Source: Thalassotalea_H castellviae
GTDB taxonomy: Bacteria; Pseudomonadota; Gammaproteobacteria; Enterobacterales; Alteromonadaceae
Assembly (NCBI RefSeq): GCF_031846185.1
Contig: NZ_JAVRIF010000001.1
Location: 744,001 to 808,000 of the forward strand
Reading direction: 5' to 3'
DNA: 64,000 nt
Positions within the stretch are counted from its first letter, which is position 1. Every line of letters begins with the position of its first letter. A model generated the notes under the pieces. That model was given only the letters and a program-made list of their open reading frames with translations, did no database searches and was not told the DNA's origin. This document shows positions 26,683 to 35,128 of this stretch, piece after piece. The position numbers and the translations under genes are program-made.

Positions 26683-28233
26683 TTATATTTTTACTGTCTT
26701 CTTATTAATATCATATTCGCGAAGTTTATTGGCTATGGCCGTATGGCTTAACCCCAGTTTTTTCGCTAACTGGCGCGTACTTGGATAGGCTGGATACAGC
26801 TTCCTTAATAAATCAGCTTCAAACCCTTTCACAGCAGCATCTAAAGTCCCTTCAAACTCTTGCTCTAAATAACCATGTTCACGGGTATAGGCAGGGAGTT
26901 GTAAATGATTTGTCATGATAACGCTGCCTTCCATTAAAGACACAGCACGAATCAACACGTTTTCTAACTGCCTTACATTGCCTGGCCATGGATAATGTTC
27001 AATAAAATCACGACAATCGTCAGATAAAGTAATATTAGTTTTTCCAATCCGTTGTCCGAACTTAGCAATAAAAAACTCAGCTAAGGGAATAATATCTGAG
27101 CGGCGTTCTCGTAATGAAGGGATATTAAGACCTAAGACATTTAAACGATAGTATAAATCTTCACGAAACTCACCTTGTGAAACCATGGTTAATAAATCAT
27201 GATTGGTTGAACTGATAATGCGAACATTCACCGATATTTCATTTTCGTCATCTACTCGTCTAAAATTACCATTTTGTATGACACGTAGAAGTTTAATTTG
27301 CAATTTAGGTGACATTTCCCCGACTTCATCAAGAAAAATAGTGCCTCCATCAGCTATTTCAAATAATCCTTTTTTACTATTTTTAGTATTAGGCACTCCA
27401 AGACCAAATAACTCAGTTTCTGCTGCTTCATCAGGCAAAGAAGCACAGTTTAACGTCATAAATGGCTTTTCTGCTCGATCACTCGCCGCATGACAAGCAT
27501 GAGCTAATAACTCTTTACCTGTGCCAGTCTCACCGACAATAAGCATGGAAGAATCAAGTTGTGACATTCGTTTAGCTTCTCTGATCACTTTACGCATGCT
27601 ACCACTACTTGCTTGAATTCCTGCGAAGTTGTTTTCGTTAGCCTGTTTAAACGCACTAATTTGTTGCCCTAAGCGAGCTTCAGATTTAAGGATTAAAACA
27701 GCTCCGGCAAGTACAGGATCACCAATGTTATCTGAAACATGAATCGGGATAATATCGGCAACATAATCATCGTCGATAAATTTTAAACGGCGTGTTTGTG
27801 CAAAGACTTCGCCTCCATCTAACCACCGATTAAAATTAAACCCTTTAACCCATTGATTAATATGCTCGCCGACGATGTCATGTTCTTTGCAGTTCATCAT
27901 AGATGCAGTTACATTATTAACAATTCGTACATGACCTTTAGCGTCTATAGAAATAAAGGGATCTGGAAAGGTTTTAATTAAAGTGGAAAGTTCATTTTTT
28001 TCACGTTCAGATGGCATATAAGGGGTGGTTTTGACATCAACCACACCTTCTATTAACCTCAACTGAGGCATAAAAGTTTGTAACTCTGAGAACTCAAGAT
28101 CTGGAATATTAATGTAAATTTTACCTGGTTGCTTTAGCTCAATGCCGCGTAAATCGATCTGGCGCTCAACAAAAATAGTTAATACATCTTGGGCAATGCC
28201 GACACGGTCTTGACAACCAATTTCCAAACGCAT
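26683..28233 (-). CDS. tyrR: Aromatic amino acid regulator TyrR
   Basis: A 516-residue regulator that represses or activates aromatic amino acid genes with tyrosine, phenylalanine or tryptophan as effectors. Domains in order: ACT domain (MRLEIGCQDRVGIAQDVL), PAS domain (about 80-190), AAA+ domain with Walker A GETGTGKE, and a C-terminal Fis-type HTH (STRQLAKKLGLSHTAIANKL). The GAFTGA loop needed to contact sigma54 is replaced by GLGVPNTKNSKKG, as expected for TyrR, which works with sigma70. A consensus TyrR box lies 38 bp upstream of the ATG, suggesting autoregulation. Confidence 0.95.
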   Translation of the reverse strand: MRLEIGCQDRVGIAQDVLTIFVERQIDLRGIELKQPGKIYINIPDLEFSELQTFMPQLRLIEGVVDVKTTPYMPSEREKNELSTLIKTFPDPFISIDAKGHVRIVNNVTASMMNCKEHDIVGEHINQWVKGFNFNRWLDGGEVFAQTRRLKFIDDDYVADIIPIHVSDNIGDPVLAGAVLILKSEARLGQQISAFKQANENNFAGIQASSGSMRKVIREAKRMSQLDSSMLIVGETGTGKELLAHACHAASDRAEKPFMTLNCASLPDEAAETELFGLGVPNTKNSKKGLFEIADGGTIFLDEVGEMSPKLQIKLLRVIQNGNFRRVDDENEISVNVRIISSTNHDLLTMVSQGEFREDLYYRLNVLGLNIPSLRERRSDIIPLAEFFIAKFGQRIGKTNITLSDDCRDFIEHYPWPGNVRQLENVLIRAVSLMEGSVIMTNHLQLPAYTREHGYLEQEFEGTLDAAVKGFEADLLRKLYPAYPSTRQLAKKLGLSHTAIANKLREYDINKKTVKI

Positions 28234-28270
28234 TTATCAATCCTCAAAAGTTTTTTAATTAGCCGCTTAT

Positions 28271-28288
28271 TGTAAACTAATTTTTACA
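28271..28288. promoter_or_regulatory. Consensus TyrR box upstream of tyrR
   Basis: TGTAAACTAATTTTTACA matches TGTAAA-N6-TTTACA at every defined position. It lies between the phhB terminator and the tyrR start (28233), where it would overlap the tyrR promoter. Confidence 0.85.
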
Positions 28289-28290
28289 AT

Positions 28291-28325
28291 AAAAAAAAGC
28301 CCCTGATTTACAGAGGCTTTTATTT
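28291..28325 (-). terminator. Terminator after phhAB
   Basis: AAAGCC and GGCTTT enclose a CTG/CAG stem with one mismatch (28296-28320), flanked by an A-run and T-run; ends minus-strand phhAB. Confidence 0.7.
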
Positions 28326-28349
28326 TTTATAATTTGTTGTAACTAAATA

Positions 28350-28688
28350 TTACAATAATTTGTCTGTTTTCGCGGCACAAATAAAATCATTTTTATGTAG
28401 CCCTTTTATAGCATGGGTCCACCAAGTAACCGTTACCTTACCCCATTCTAATAAGGTGGCTGGGTGATGAAACTCTTCTTCGGCTAATTCTGCCACCTTA
28501 TTAGCAAACGCCCATGCTTGTTTATAGTTTTTAAACTTATAAACACGTTCTAACATCATAATACCATCGCGAACTTCTGGCACCCAATCGGGTAACTGAG
28601 ACATTAGCTCGCTTAATTCTTCTTCGCTCACTTTCGGTGCATCAACATGACATGCTTCGCATTGTTGGGCAGATAATTGAGAACTCAT
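28350..28688 (-). CDS. phhB: Pterin-4a-carbinolamine dehydratase
   Basis: A 112-residue enzyme that dehydrates 4a-hydroxytetrahydropterin so the cofactor of phenylalanine hydroxylase can be recycled. Family motifs: FKNYKQAWAFANKVAELAEE and the EEFHHPATLLEWGKVTVTWW stretch with the His pair and later Thr-His (WWTHAIKGLHKND). Lies 9 bp downstream of phhA on the same strand, forming an operon. Confidence 0.95.
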   Translation of the reverse strand: MSSQLSAQQCEACHVDAPKVSEEELSELMSQLPDWVPEVRDGIMMLERVYKFKNYKQAWAFANKVAELAEEEFHHPATLLEWGKVTVTWWTHAIKGLHKNDFICAAKTDKLL

Positions 28689-28697
28689 ACTAATTCC

Positions 28698-29519
28698 TTA
28701 ACTTGCTATTTTTGATTCTTTGGGTGGAAACTTGGCTTCAAATAGTCCTAACGATTTCGCTTGCTCGACTAACGCCATGATATCTTCAACTTCGTATTTT
28801 CTAATTTCGTCTAAATCGCTCACTTTACTCAACATATAATAAACAGGTTGCATAATATCTATTCGATAAGGCGTTCTTAACACATCAAGAATATTATCAG
28901 CAGTCAAAGTTTTTCTTTCAACATTTTGATCATGTAGCGCATACTTAGTTTCACTTGGCGATGAAATAATCCCTCCGCCATACACTCTTAAACCTTCAGA
29001 AGTATCTAATAAACCGAATTCAACTGTAAACCAGTATAGTCTCGCTAAAAATACCCGTTGCTCTTTAGAGGCATTTAAGCCCATTTTTCCGTAAGCTTCG
29101 GTGTAATTAGCAAACGATGGATTCGTTAGAAGTGGACAATGACCAAATATTTCATGGAAGATATCGGGTTCTTGTAAATAATCAAATTCTTCACGAGAAC
29201 GGATAAATGTGGCCACCGGGAATTTTTTTTCGGATAATAATTTGAAAAACTCACCAAAGCCAATTAACGCAGGAACTGGTTCACATACCCAACCGGTGGT
29301 TTTCTTTAAAACACTACTGACTTCATCCAGTTGTGGGATACGCTCAGTCGGTAATTTTAATTTTTCTAATCCTTCAAGATATTCATCACAAGCTGTGCCT
29401 TTAATACAGGCTAATTGTCGCTGTATTAATTCTTGCCAAACTTTATTTTCTTCTTCAGACCAATCAATGATACCTTGTTCGTCTGGTACTCTAGAGACGT
29501 ATTTTGTCGCCTTTGCCAT
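28698..29519 (-). CDS. phhA: Phenylalanine 4-monooxygenase
   Basis: Hydroxylates phenylalanine to tyrosine using tetrahydropterin and iron. The 273-residue length matches bacterial single-domain PhhA. The iron ligands are seen as HEIFGHC (two His) and a downstream Glu in the ARLYWFTVEFGL segment. It begins the phhA-phhB operon; these genes lie between ycjF and tyrR, an insertion relative to E. coli where ycjF and tyrR are neighbours. Confidence 0.96.
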   Translation of the reverse strand: MAKATKYVSRVPDEQGIIDWSEEENKVWQELIQRQLACIKGTACDEYLEGLEKLKLPTERIPQLDEVSSVLKKTTGWVCEPVPALIGFGEFFKLLSEKKFPVATFIRSREEFDYLQEPDIFHEIFGHCPLLTNPSFANYTEAYGKMGLNASKEQRVFLARLYWFTVEFGLLDTSEGLRVYGGGIISSPSETKYALHDQNVERKTLTADNILDVLRTPYRIDIMQPVYYMLSKVSDLDEIRKYEVEDIMALVEQAKSLGLFEAKFPPKESKIAS

Positions 29520-29676
29520 GATTCAAACCTTAAATAAATTTAAATTAACTCAACCGTTTTTTTAAGTTAAATGATTTTGTAGCTGTTGAGCTATTTTAGT
29601 TAAGATCATCATAAGCTAGAGTTGTAAGAAAAATCACCAAACATAATTCGGCTGTTTTTTATACGATATGATTTTT

Positions 29677-29694
29677 TGTATTGATTTTGTTACA
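29677..29694. promoter_or_regulatory. Weak TyrR-box-like site upstream of phhA
   Basis: TGTATTGATTTTGTTACA keeps the essential G-N14-C spacing and the outer TGTA/TACA of the TyrR box, but the inner positions differ. It is 158 bp upstream of phhA. Could be an activating weak site. Confidence 0.3.
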
Positions 29695-29788
29695 TCTCTT
29701 TTTACATCAAAAGTAATTAATCTTATGTTTCATAGTTTTAACCATTAATTACTACTTTTTTCACCAACAAAAAACACCTTTAACAGGC

Positions 29789-30802
29789 TTAATCATAGTC
29801 TTTATTAGTCAACGACTTAATTTGGCCGATGAGTTGTTTTCGAACATCTTTTAATTTCGGGGCATCTTGCTCAAAAGGGATGGGACGACATAAATGCATT
29901 GTTTTCAGCCCTAATCTTGCCGTTAACATACCAGCACCTAAACCTTGTGCAAGTCTTGCAGACAGTTTACCTAATAAATCAGCACCAATTAGATCAGTAC
30001 CAACATCAGCAATAAGTTCAGTAGCTCCAGCATAAACCATATTAATAAAAACTTGTTTAAGTAATTTAATACGTGACCAATAAGAAAGCTTTAAACCATA
30101 TAAATGAGCAATTTCATCAATCATTTTTAAATTCCGCCAGAGCATCAACATCATATCGACAATAGCAATAGGACTTAAAGCCACTAAAACCACTGACTCT
30201 GTTGAATACTTACAAGTTTTATCTAATGCTTTTTTATCAACGGACGTTAATACTTGCCTTGAATATAAACGTAACTGTTCTGCATCGGTTAAATCTGCGT
30301 CAATATTGGTTTCTCCAGTTTGAACAAGGAGATCACAAGGTAGGTCTTCTGAAATTTTTTGACATAATTGTTGACCTTTGTGATGGTCATCACTGAATAA
30401 ACTTTCCTTAACAGATTTTTGCAATTTTTCACGACGTTTAAATTGTCGCAAACCACGATATTCTTTAATAACGGTGCCGCCAACGATTAAAGAGATGATA
30501 GTTAAAAGCAAGGCATATAAGCTTGCAATGAAGGGTTCTTGTGAAAAACCAAGCATAAAAAATTCAACCGCTTCAAGAGTCACTAAGACCATAAAGATAA
30601 AAAACGCGATGCGCCAAAGCCATCTCGGCTTAGATTTTTCAATGACTTGGTCTGCTAATTCTTCATTTGGCTCAATAATTTCAATTTCATCAGATTCCAA
30701 TATCACTTGTTGACTTGGATAAGGTAAGTCCGATTTATCTTCTTCTGTTTTTATTTCTTCAAATAATATCTGTTGTTGATATTTTTCTTTTTGTTCACTC
30801 AT
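29789..30802 (-). CDS. ycjF: YcjF family inner-membrane protein
   Basis: A 337-residue protein of the TIGR01620/DUF697 type. It has an acidic N-terminus, two transmembrane spans near residues 68-110 (IAFFIFMVLVTLEAVEFFML and LYALLLTIISLIVGG), and the conserved C-terminal DUF697 region (VALSPIAIVDMMLMLWRN). In enterobacteria ycjX-ycjF belongs to the phage-shock regulon. Its ATG overlaps the ycjX stop by four bases. Confidence 0.9.
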   Translation of the reverse strand: MSEQKEKYQQQILFEEIKTEEDKSDLPYPSQQVILESDEIEIIEPNEELADQVIEKSKPRWLWRIAFFIFMVLVTLEAVEFFMLGFSQEPFIASLYALLLTIISLIVGGTVIKEYRGLRQFKRREKLQKSVKESLFSDDHHKGQQLCQKISEDLPCDLLVQTGETNIDADLTDAEQLRLYSRQVLTSVDKKALDKTCKYSTESVVLVALSPIAIVDMMLMLWRNLKMIDEIAHLYGLKLSYWSRIKLLKQVFINMVYAGATELIADVGTDLIGADLLGKLSARLAQGLGAGMLTARLGLKTMHLCRPIPFEQDAPKLKDVRKQLIGQIKSLTNKDYD

Positions 30803-32229
30803 TTTATTTTATCTCCGAGCAAAAATTCCAACACTTGGTCCATACGTAAATGTGGTAATGCTTGATTTTCTGCCACAGCGTCTAATGGGGCAAACGATAC
30901 ATAATTAAAGGTTTTATTTTGCCAAAACTCTTGATGTGGAATTTTATTAGGTACGGTTCCTGGGAAAAGAGTAATGAGCTTATCATCGCCAACTCTTCGT
31001 CCTTGAATAACAGGTATTTTTCTTCCTTGGTGCTCTCCAACGCCCGACTTAGTTGACTTGACTGATGCTATTGCCAATGTTGCCATTTGTATTTCATCGA
31101 AACTAAGCTGATGTTGTGTTTGATGAACTAATTGATTAAGTAAGGTCGTTAACTGTTCATGTTGCTCTGGTGTAACATGATCCGCCTTCGTTGCGGCAAA
31201 TAGCAGTTTATCAATTTTTGGTGAAAACAATCGGGTAAATATGCCAGACTTTCCATAGTTAAAGCTTTCCATGATTAAATTTAACGCGTGTTGTAAATCT
31301 TTAAAACTTTCAGGCCCTGAATTTAAAGACGTTAGGCAATCAGCTAAAATAATTTGTCGATCAAAATTAACAAAATGCTCTTTATAAAATGTTTTTACGA
31401 CTCTTTCTTTATATTCAATATATCGTGCTCTAAGCATCCCAATTAAAGAATTATCATCAGCATTTTGGTATTGATCTATATCGATATTGTTAAAATTGGT
31501 ATAAGGAAAAAACTGCAATATGGGGGCGTCTTGAAGATCTCCTGGTAAAATGAACCGTCCAGGTTGAATAACAGATAAACCAAGTTGATGACGAAAATGC
31601 AGTAACAATTCTGTGTATTCTGCAGATAACTCAGCAAGTTTATCTTCATCAACCGCTTCAAAGGGGTCTAATTGGTTTATTTTATCCAGAAAGGGTTGTG
31701 CTTTATCACGCCTTATTGTTTGTGTTAATAATAAATTAGTTGCATCACTCCATTCTTCAAACGTTTGATTTAACATAGGTAAATCTAACAACCACTCGCC
31801 AGGATAATCTGTAATATCGACATATAAAGTCACAGAATCGGTGGCATATTTTAACAACGAATCTTCTGGTTGATAGCGAATGGCAAGCCTTAATTCACTG
31901 ATGCCATGAGTCGGCTCAGGCCATGTTGGAGGCGTTTGAGTAAAAGCAGACAATGATTTTTCATAGGCAAATCGTGGAACATGTAAAGACTTTTGCGGTA
32001 CTCTTTTCGCGGCAATAAAGCGCCCTTGATGAATAACATTAAAAAAATCTAATTTTGATTGGCTATTCTCATTCACTAATTGATTCACGAATGATGTGAT
32101 AAAAGCCGTTTTTCCACTTCGACTTAAGCCTGTTACTGCAAGGTTTATATGTTTATCAAAAGTACGATTAACCAATTGATTGGCTTTTTGTTTAAAAACA
32201 TTGAGTGTTTCATTATTAATAAATGCCAT
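30799..32229 (-). CDS. ycjX: YcjX family P-loop NTPase
   Basis: A 476-residue YcjX-like (DUF463) GTPase-type protein. Walker A is GLSRSGKT at residues 34-41; a DxxG-like element DYPGEW near 140 fits a GTPase fold. Function is not settled; it is induced with the psp genes in enterobacteria. Precedes ycjF with a 4-bp overlap. Upstream 200 bp hold its promoter; I find no clear -24/-12 box there. Confidence 0.92.
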   Translation of the reverse strand: MAFINNETLNVFKQKANQLVNRTFDKHINLAVTGLSRSGKTAFITSFVNQLVNENSQSKLDFFNVIHQGRFIAAKRVPQKSLHVPRFAYEKSLSAFTQTPPTWPEPTHGISELRLAIRYQPEDSLLKYATDSVTLYVDITDYPGEWLLDLPMLNQTFEEWSDATNLLLTQTIRRDKAQPFLDKINQLDPFEAVDEDKLAELSAEYTELLLHFRHQLGLSVIQPGRFILPGDLQDAPILQFFPYTNFNNIDIDQYQNADDNSLIGMLRARYIEYKERVVKTFYKEHFVNFDRQIILADCLTSLNSGPESFKDLQHALNLIMESFNYGKSGIFTRLFSPKIDKLLFAATKADHVTPEQHEQLTTLLNQLVHQTQHQLSFDEIQMATLAIASVKSTKSGVGEHQGRKIPVIQGRRVGDDKLITLFPGTVPNKIPHQEFWQNKTFNYVSFAPLDAVAENQALPHLRMDQVLEFLLGDKIK

Positions 32230-32392
32230 AAAAGAACATGCTCACCTATGGTTAGAATTATTTTTGATTAGCGTTATTATTGAATTCGTTAAGATTAAGC
32301 GCTAATCAGTATCATAACGATTTATTGATAAATTTCACAGTAGTTCAACAGGAAATAATTAATAAATAAATGTCTGATCTATATACAATAAA

Positions 32393-32412
32393 AAAGCGAC
32401 TAATGCCGCTTT
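32393..32412 (-). terminator. Weak terminator after pspC
   Basis: AAAGCG/CGCTTT stem (32393-32398/32407-32412), eight-base loop, T-run on the minus strand. Separates pspABC from ycjXF. Confidence 0.5.
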
Positions 32413-32437
32413 ATTGAAGGGTAAATACACGATAAAT

Positions 32438-32890
32438 TTATAAATTATTAATTTCTCTTGAAACGGTGAATTCGGGAGATGTCACATATTTTTCTATTTG
32501 TCTAAGCTCACGTTCTAAGGTATTAAATTTGCGTCTGATATCATGAAAAGCTTGTTTAGGTGGCTCACCCGCTTGCCAAATACGTGATTTCACTTTAATC
32601 GATTCTGATGCAAAATCCTTCTCAGCTGCAGATGCTGCATTAACTACGGCTTGTTTCACTTTATCTTTTATCGGTGCTGAACCGGCTTTGGCATTTTTTT
32701 TATCTAAGATAAACCATGCTGCTATGTAAATGACAACAAACCATCCCATACCAAGTAACACGCCTGAGACAACTAAAATACGCACTAACCATGTTTCCCA
32801 GCCAAAGTATTCGGCTAAACCGGCACAAACACCAGCTATTTTACCTTGGCTTGGGTTTCGATATAACTCACCTCGGCCTTTAATGGTCAT
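32438..32890 (-). CDS. pspC: Phage shock protein C
   Basis: A 150-residue inner-membrane protein. Residues 5-65 form the PspC domain (LYRNPSQGKIAGVCAGLAEY, then the span LVRILVVSGVLLGMGWFVVIY). The C-terminal cytoplasmic tail is longer than in the short PspC proteins and includes a helical segment. PspC with PspB senses envelope stress and binds PspA. Starts inside the end of pspB (4-bp overlap). Confidence 0.95.
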   Translation of the reverse strand: MTIKGRGELYRNPSQGKIAGVCAGLAEYFGWETWLVRILVVSGVLLGMGWFVVIYIAAWFILDKKNAKAGSAPIKDKVKQAVVNAASAAEKDFASESIKVKSRIWQAGEPPKQAFHDIRRKFNTLERELRQIEKYVTSPEFTVSREINNL

Positions 32891-33114
32891 ACTTTATTCC
32901 TCCAATCTGGCGTTTCAGCATCAAGGATAGCTTCCAATGTTTTGATTCTATCAGTCATTTTATCAGCCAATTCAGAAAGCTCAGACAACTGAATGTACTC
33001 TTCTTCACTGAACCCTTGGCTAATTTGTCGCTTACTTCGATAATGAAGCACCAGCCATATAGGTGCGACAACTAACATAAAAATAATGACTGGGGCTACG
33101 ATAATCTCTTCCAC
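32887..33114 (-). CDS. pspB: Phage shock protein B
   Basis: A 75-residue protein: one N-terminal membrane span (IIVAPVIIFMLVVAPIWLVL) then a soluble helix (EEEYIQLSELSELADKMTDR) that contacts PspA. Size equals E. coli PspB (74). Second of pspABC; pspD is absent. Confidence 0.95.
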   Translation of the reverse strand: MEEIIVAPVIIFMLVVAPIWLVLHYRSKRQISQGFSEEEYIQLSELSELADKMTDRIKTLEAILDAETPDWRNKV

Positions 33115-33163
33115 GATACTTCTCCTTACTTATTACAGATCTTCGATGAATTTAGTTAATGAC

Positions 33164-33835
33164 TTATTTAGATTTTTTATCTTTATTCATTTTAGCTTTT
33201 AATTGAGCTAATTCATCATCAATATTTTCATCATTTTCCAACTCTGCAATTTCATCGGCAAGTGACTTACTCCCCATGTCATACGCTTCAACTTGTGCTT
33301 CAATATCATCAATTTTACGCTCGTAACTATCGAAACGACTTAGTGCATCATTCACACGTTCACTGTCGATATTTTTCTTCACTTTCAAGCGAGAACTCGC
33401 GGTTTTTTCACGCATGATTATCGCTTTTTGACGAGCTTTAGCATCGGCTAGTTTTTCTTGAAGTTGTGATATTTCACCTTGCAACTTTGCGATGTGCTCT
33501 TCAACATGAGAAAGCTCATCAACTAAAGCCTCAGCACTTTCAGTGCATTTTTTCTTTTCTAACAGCGCAGCTCGTGCAAGATCATCCCGTCCTTTACTTA
33601 AAGCTAATTCTGCTTTTTCTTGCCATTGTTCAGCATCTTTTTCAAAGCGTTGTGCCTGTCTCGAAAGTTCCTTTTTATCCGCTAAGGTTTTTGCTGATGA
33701 AGAACGCACTTCAACTAAGGTATCTTCCATTTCCTGAATGATTAAGCGCACCATTTTTGCAGGATCTTCTGCTTTATCTAATAAACTATTGATATTAGAA
33801 TTGATAATATCTGTAAACCTTGAAAAAACACCCAT
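33164..33835 (-). CDS. pspA: Phage shock protein A
   Basis: A 223-residue ESCRT-III-like protein that binds damaged membrane and also inhibits PspF. It starts MGVFSRFTDIINSNINSLLD, the amphipathic helix of PspA/VIPP1, followed by long coiled coils. The ATG at 33835 has GAGGAAG before it; an upstream in-frame extension to 33874 does not match the family. Divergent from pspF, as in E. coli. Confidence 0.96.
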   Translation of the reverse strand: MGVFSRFTDIINSNINSLLDKAEDPAKMVRLIIQEMEDTLVEVRSSSAKTLADKKELSRQAQRFEKDAEQWQEKAELALSKGRDDLARAALLEKKKCTESAEALVDELSHVEEHIAKLQGEISQLQEKLADAKARQKAIIMREKTASSRLKVKKNIDSERVNDALSRFDSYERKIDDIEAQVEAYDMGSKSLADEIAELENDENIDDELAQLKAKMNKDKKSK

Positions 33836-33882
33836 AACTACTTCCTCATTCAATTTAAATTTTTCATACTGCAAAAATACTA

Positions 33883-33898
33883 TTCATGATTTGAGCCA
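33883..33898 (-). promoter_or_regulatory. Possible weak sigma54 promoter of pspA
   Basis: On the minus strand TGGCTC-N5-ATGAA has the -24 TGGC and the -12 G at sigma54 spacing, but the -12 GC is GA. About 48 bp upstream of the pspA ATG. Considered because PspF keeps the GAFTGA loop; weak by sequence alone. Confidence 0.25.
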
Positions 33899-34023
33899 CT
33901 TTTAATTTAAAAGCTAATACCTTGTTTTGTCTAATTTTATTATATTTTTAAAAAATGCTTTCATCCATACGTTTAATAAAATACACTATTTGTTAGCCAA
34001 ATAAACCAATAATTAGGTCAACA

Positions 34024-35118
34024 ATGTCTCGCTTCAATCAACAAGATAATCTCATTGGTCAATCCAATAACTTTCTAGAAGTTCTTGAGCAAATTTCGCA
34101 AATTGCTCCCCTTAGTAAACCTGTGCTAATCATTGGTGAACGTGGAACTGGTAAAGAGTTAGTTGCTGCTCGATTGCATTATCTCTCTAAACGTTGGGAT
34201 CAAAATTACTTAAAACTAAATTGTGCAGCATTGAATGAAAACTTGTTAGAAAGTGAACTTTTTGGTTATGAAAGCGGTGCTTTTACTGGCGCGAGTAAAC
34301 GCCATGAAGGACGATTTGAACGAGCTGATAAAGGTACATTGTTTTTAGACGAGATAGCGAATACCTCGGGCTTAATACAAGAAAAGTTATTACGAGTGGT
34401 GGAATACGGTGAATTTGAGCGCGTGGGTGGTTCGCGCACAATAAAAACGAATGCACGTTTAATAGCTGCGACCAATGAAGATCTCCCATCAATGGCAGAT
34501 GCCGGTGAATTTCGTGCGGATCTTTTAGACAGACTTGCTTTTGATGTTATAACCTTACCCCCCTTGCGTGAACGCGTAGAAGATATCATGGTGCTGGCCG
34601 AAAGTTTCGCAATAAATATGGCACGAGAGTTAGAATTTGAATTATTTAGCGGCTTTACCGAAAAAGCAAAAAGAGCCATGCTCGACTATGATTGGCCAGG
34701 CAATATTCGTGAATTAAAAAATGTCGTTGAGCGTAGTGTCTATCGCTGTAACAATCCTCATTTACCTGTTCATGATCTAGTTATTGACCCATTCGAGTCT
34801 CCTTATCGCCCTTCCAAGCGAATAAAAACGCAAGATCGGCTGGTTAGTCAGCCTTTGGTCGCACCAACCGTTGAACCTGTAACAACCAGCGAACCCGCAG
34901 AAAAAATAGCGACAAGCTTGAAACAAAGTTTTGAATTTCCGTTATCACTGAAATCACTTTCCCAAGACTATGAAGTTGAATTGATAAAATCAGCATTGGA
35001 AAATTGTCAATATAATCAAAAGAAAACAGCCGACGCGTTAGAATTGACCTATCATCAATTAAGAGGGTATTTGAAAAAATATAATTTATTAGAAAGCAGT
35101 GCTAACGAAGAAGATTAA
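34024..35118 (+). CDS. pspF: sigma54 activator PspF
   Basis: A 364-residue AAA+ enhancer-binding protein that activates psp genes. Walker A is GERGTGKE (38-45), GAFTGA at 85-90, and a Fis-type HTH at the end (YNQKKTADALELTYHQLRGY). There is no N-terminal sensor domain, typical for PspF, which is controlled by PspA binding. It is longer than E. coli PspF (325), due to a P/T/E-rich linker at about 255-300. Confidence 0.96.
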   Translation: MSRFNQQDNLIGQSNNFLEVLEQISQIAPLSKPVLIIGERGTGKELVAARLHYLSKRWDQNYLKLNCAALNENLLESELFGYESGAFTGASKRHEGRFERADKGTLFLDEIANTSGLIQEKLLRVVEYGEFERVGGSRTIKTNARLIAATNEDLPSMADAGEFRADLLDRLAFDVITLPPLRERVEDIMVLAESFAINMARELEFELFSGFTEKAKRAMLDYDWPGNIRELKNVVERSVYRCNNPHLPVHDLVIDPFESPYRPSKRIKTQDRLVSQPLVAPTVEPVTTSEPAEKIATSLKQSFEFPLSLKSLSQDYEVELIKSALENCQYNQKKTADALELTYHQLRGYLKKYNLLESSANEED

Positions 35119-35128
35119 GGATTTAATC

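Noticed and set aside
28332..28348. TGTAA...TTACA sequence near the phhB stop, similar to a TyrR box
   Set aside because: Spacing between half-sites is 7, one base short of the TyrR box, and it lies at the 3' end of phhB rather than near a promoter.
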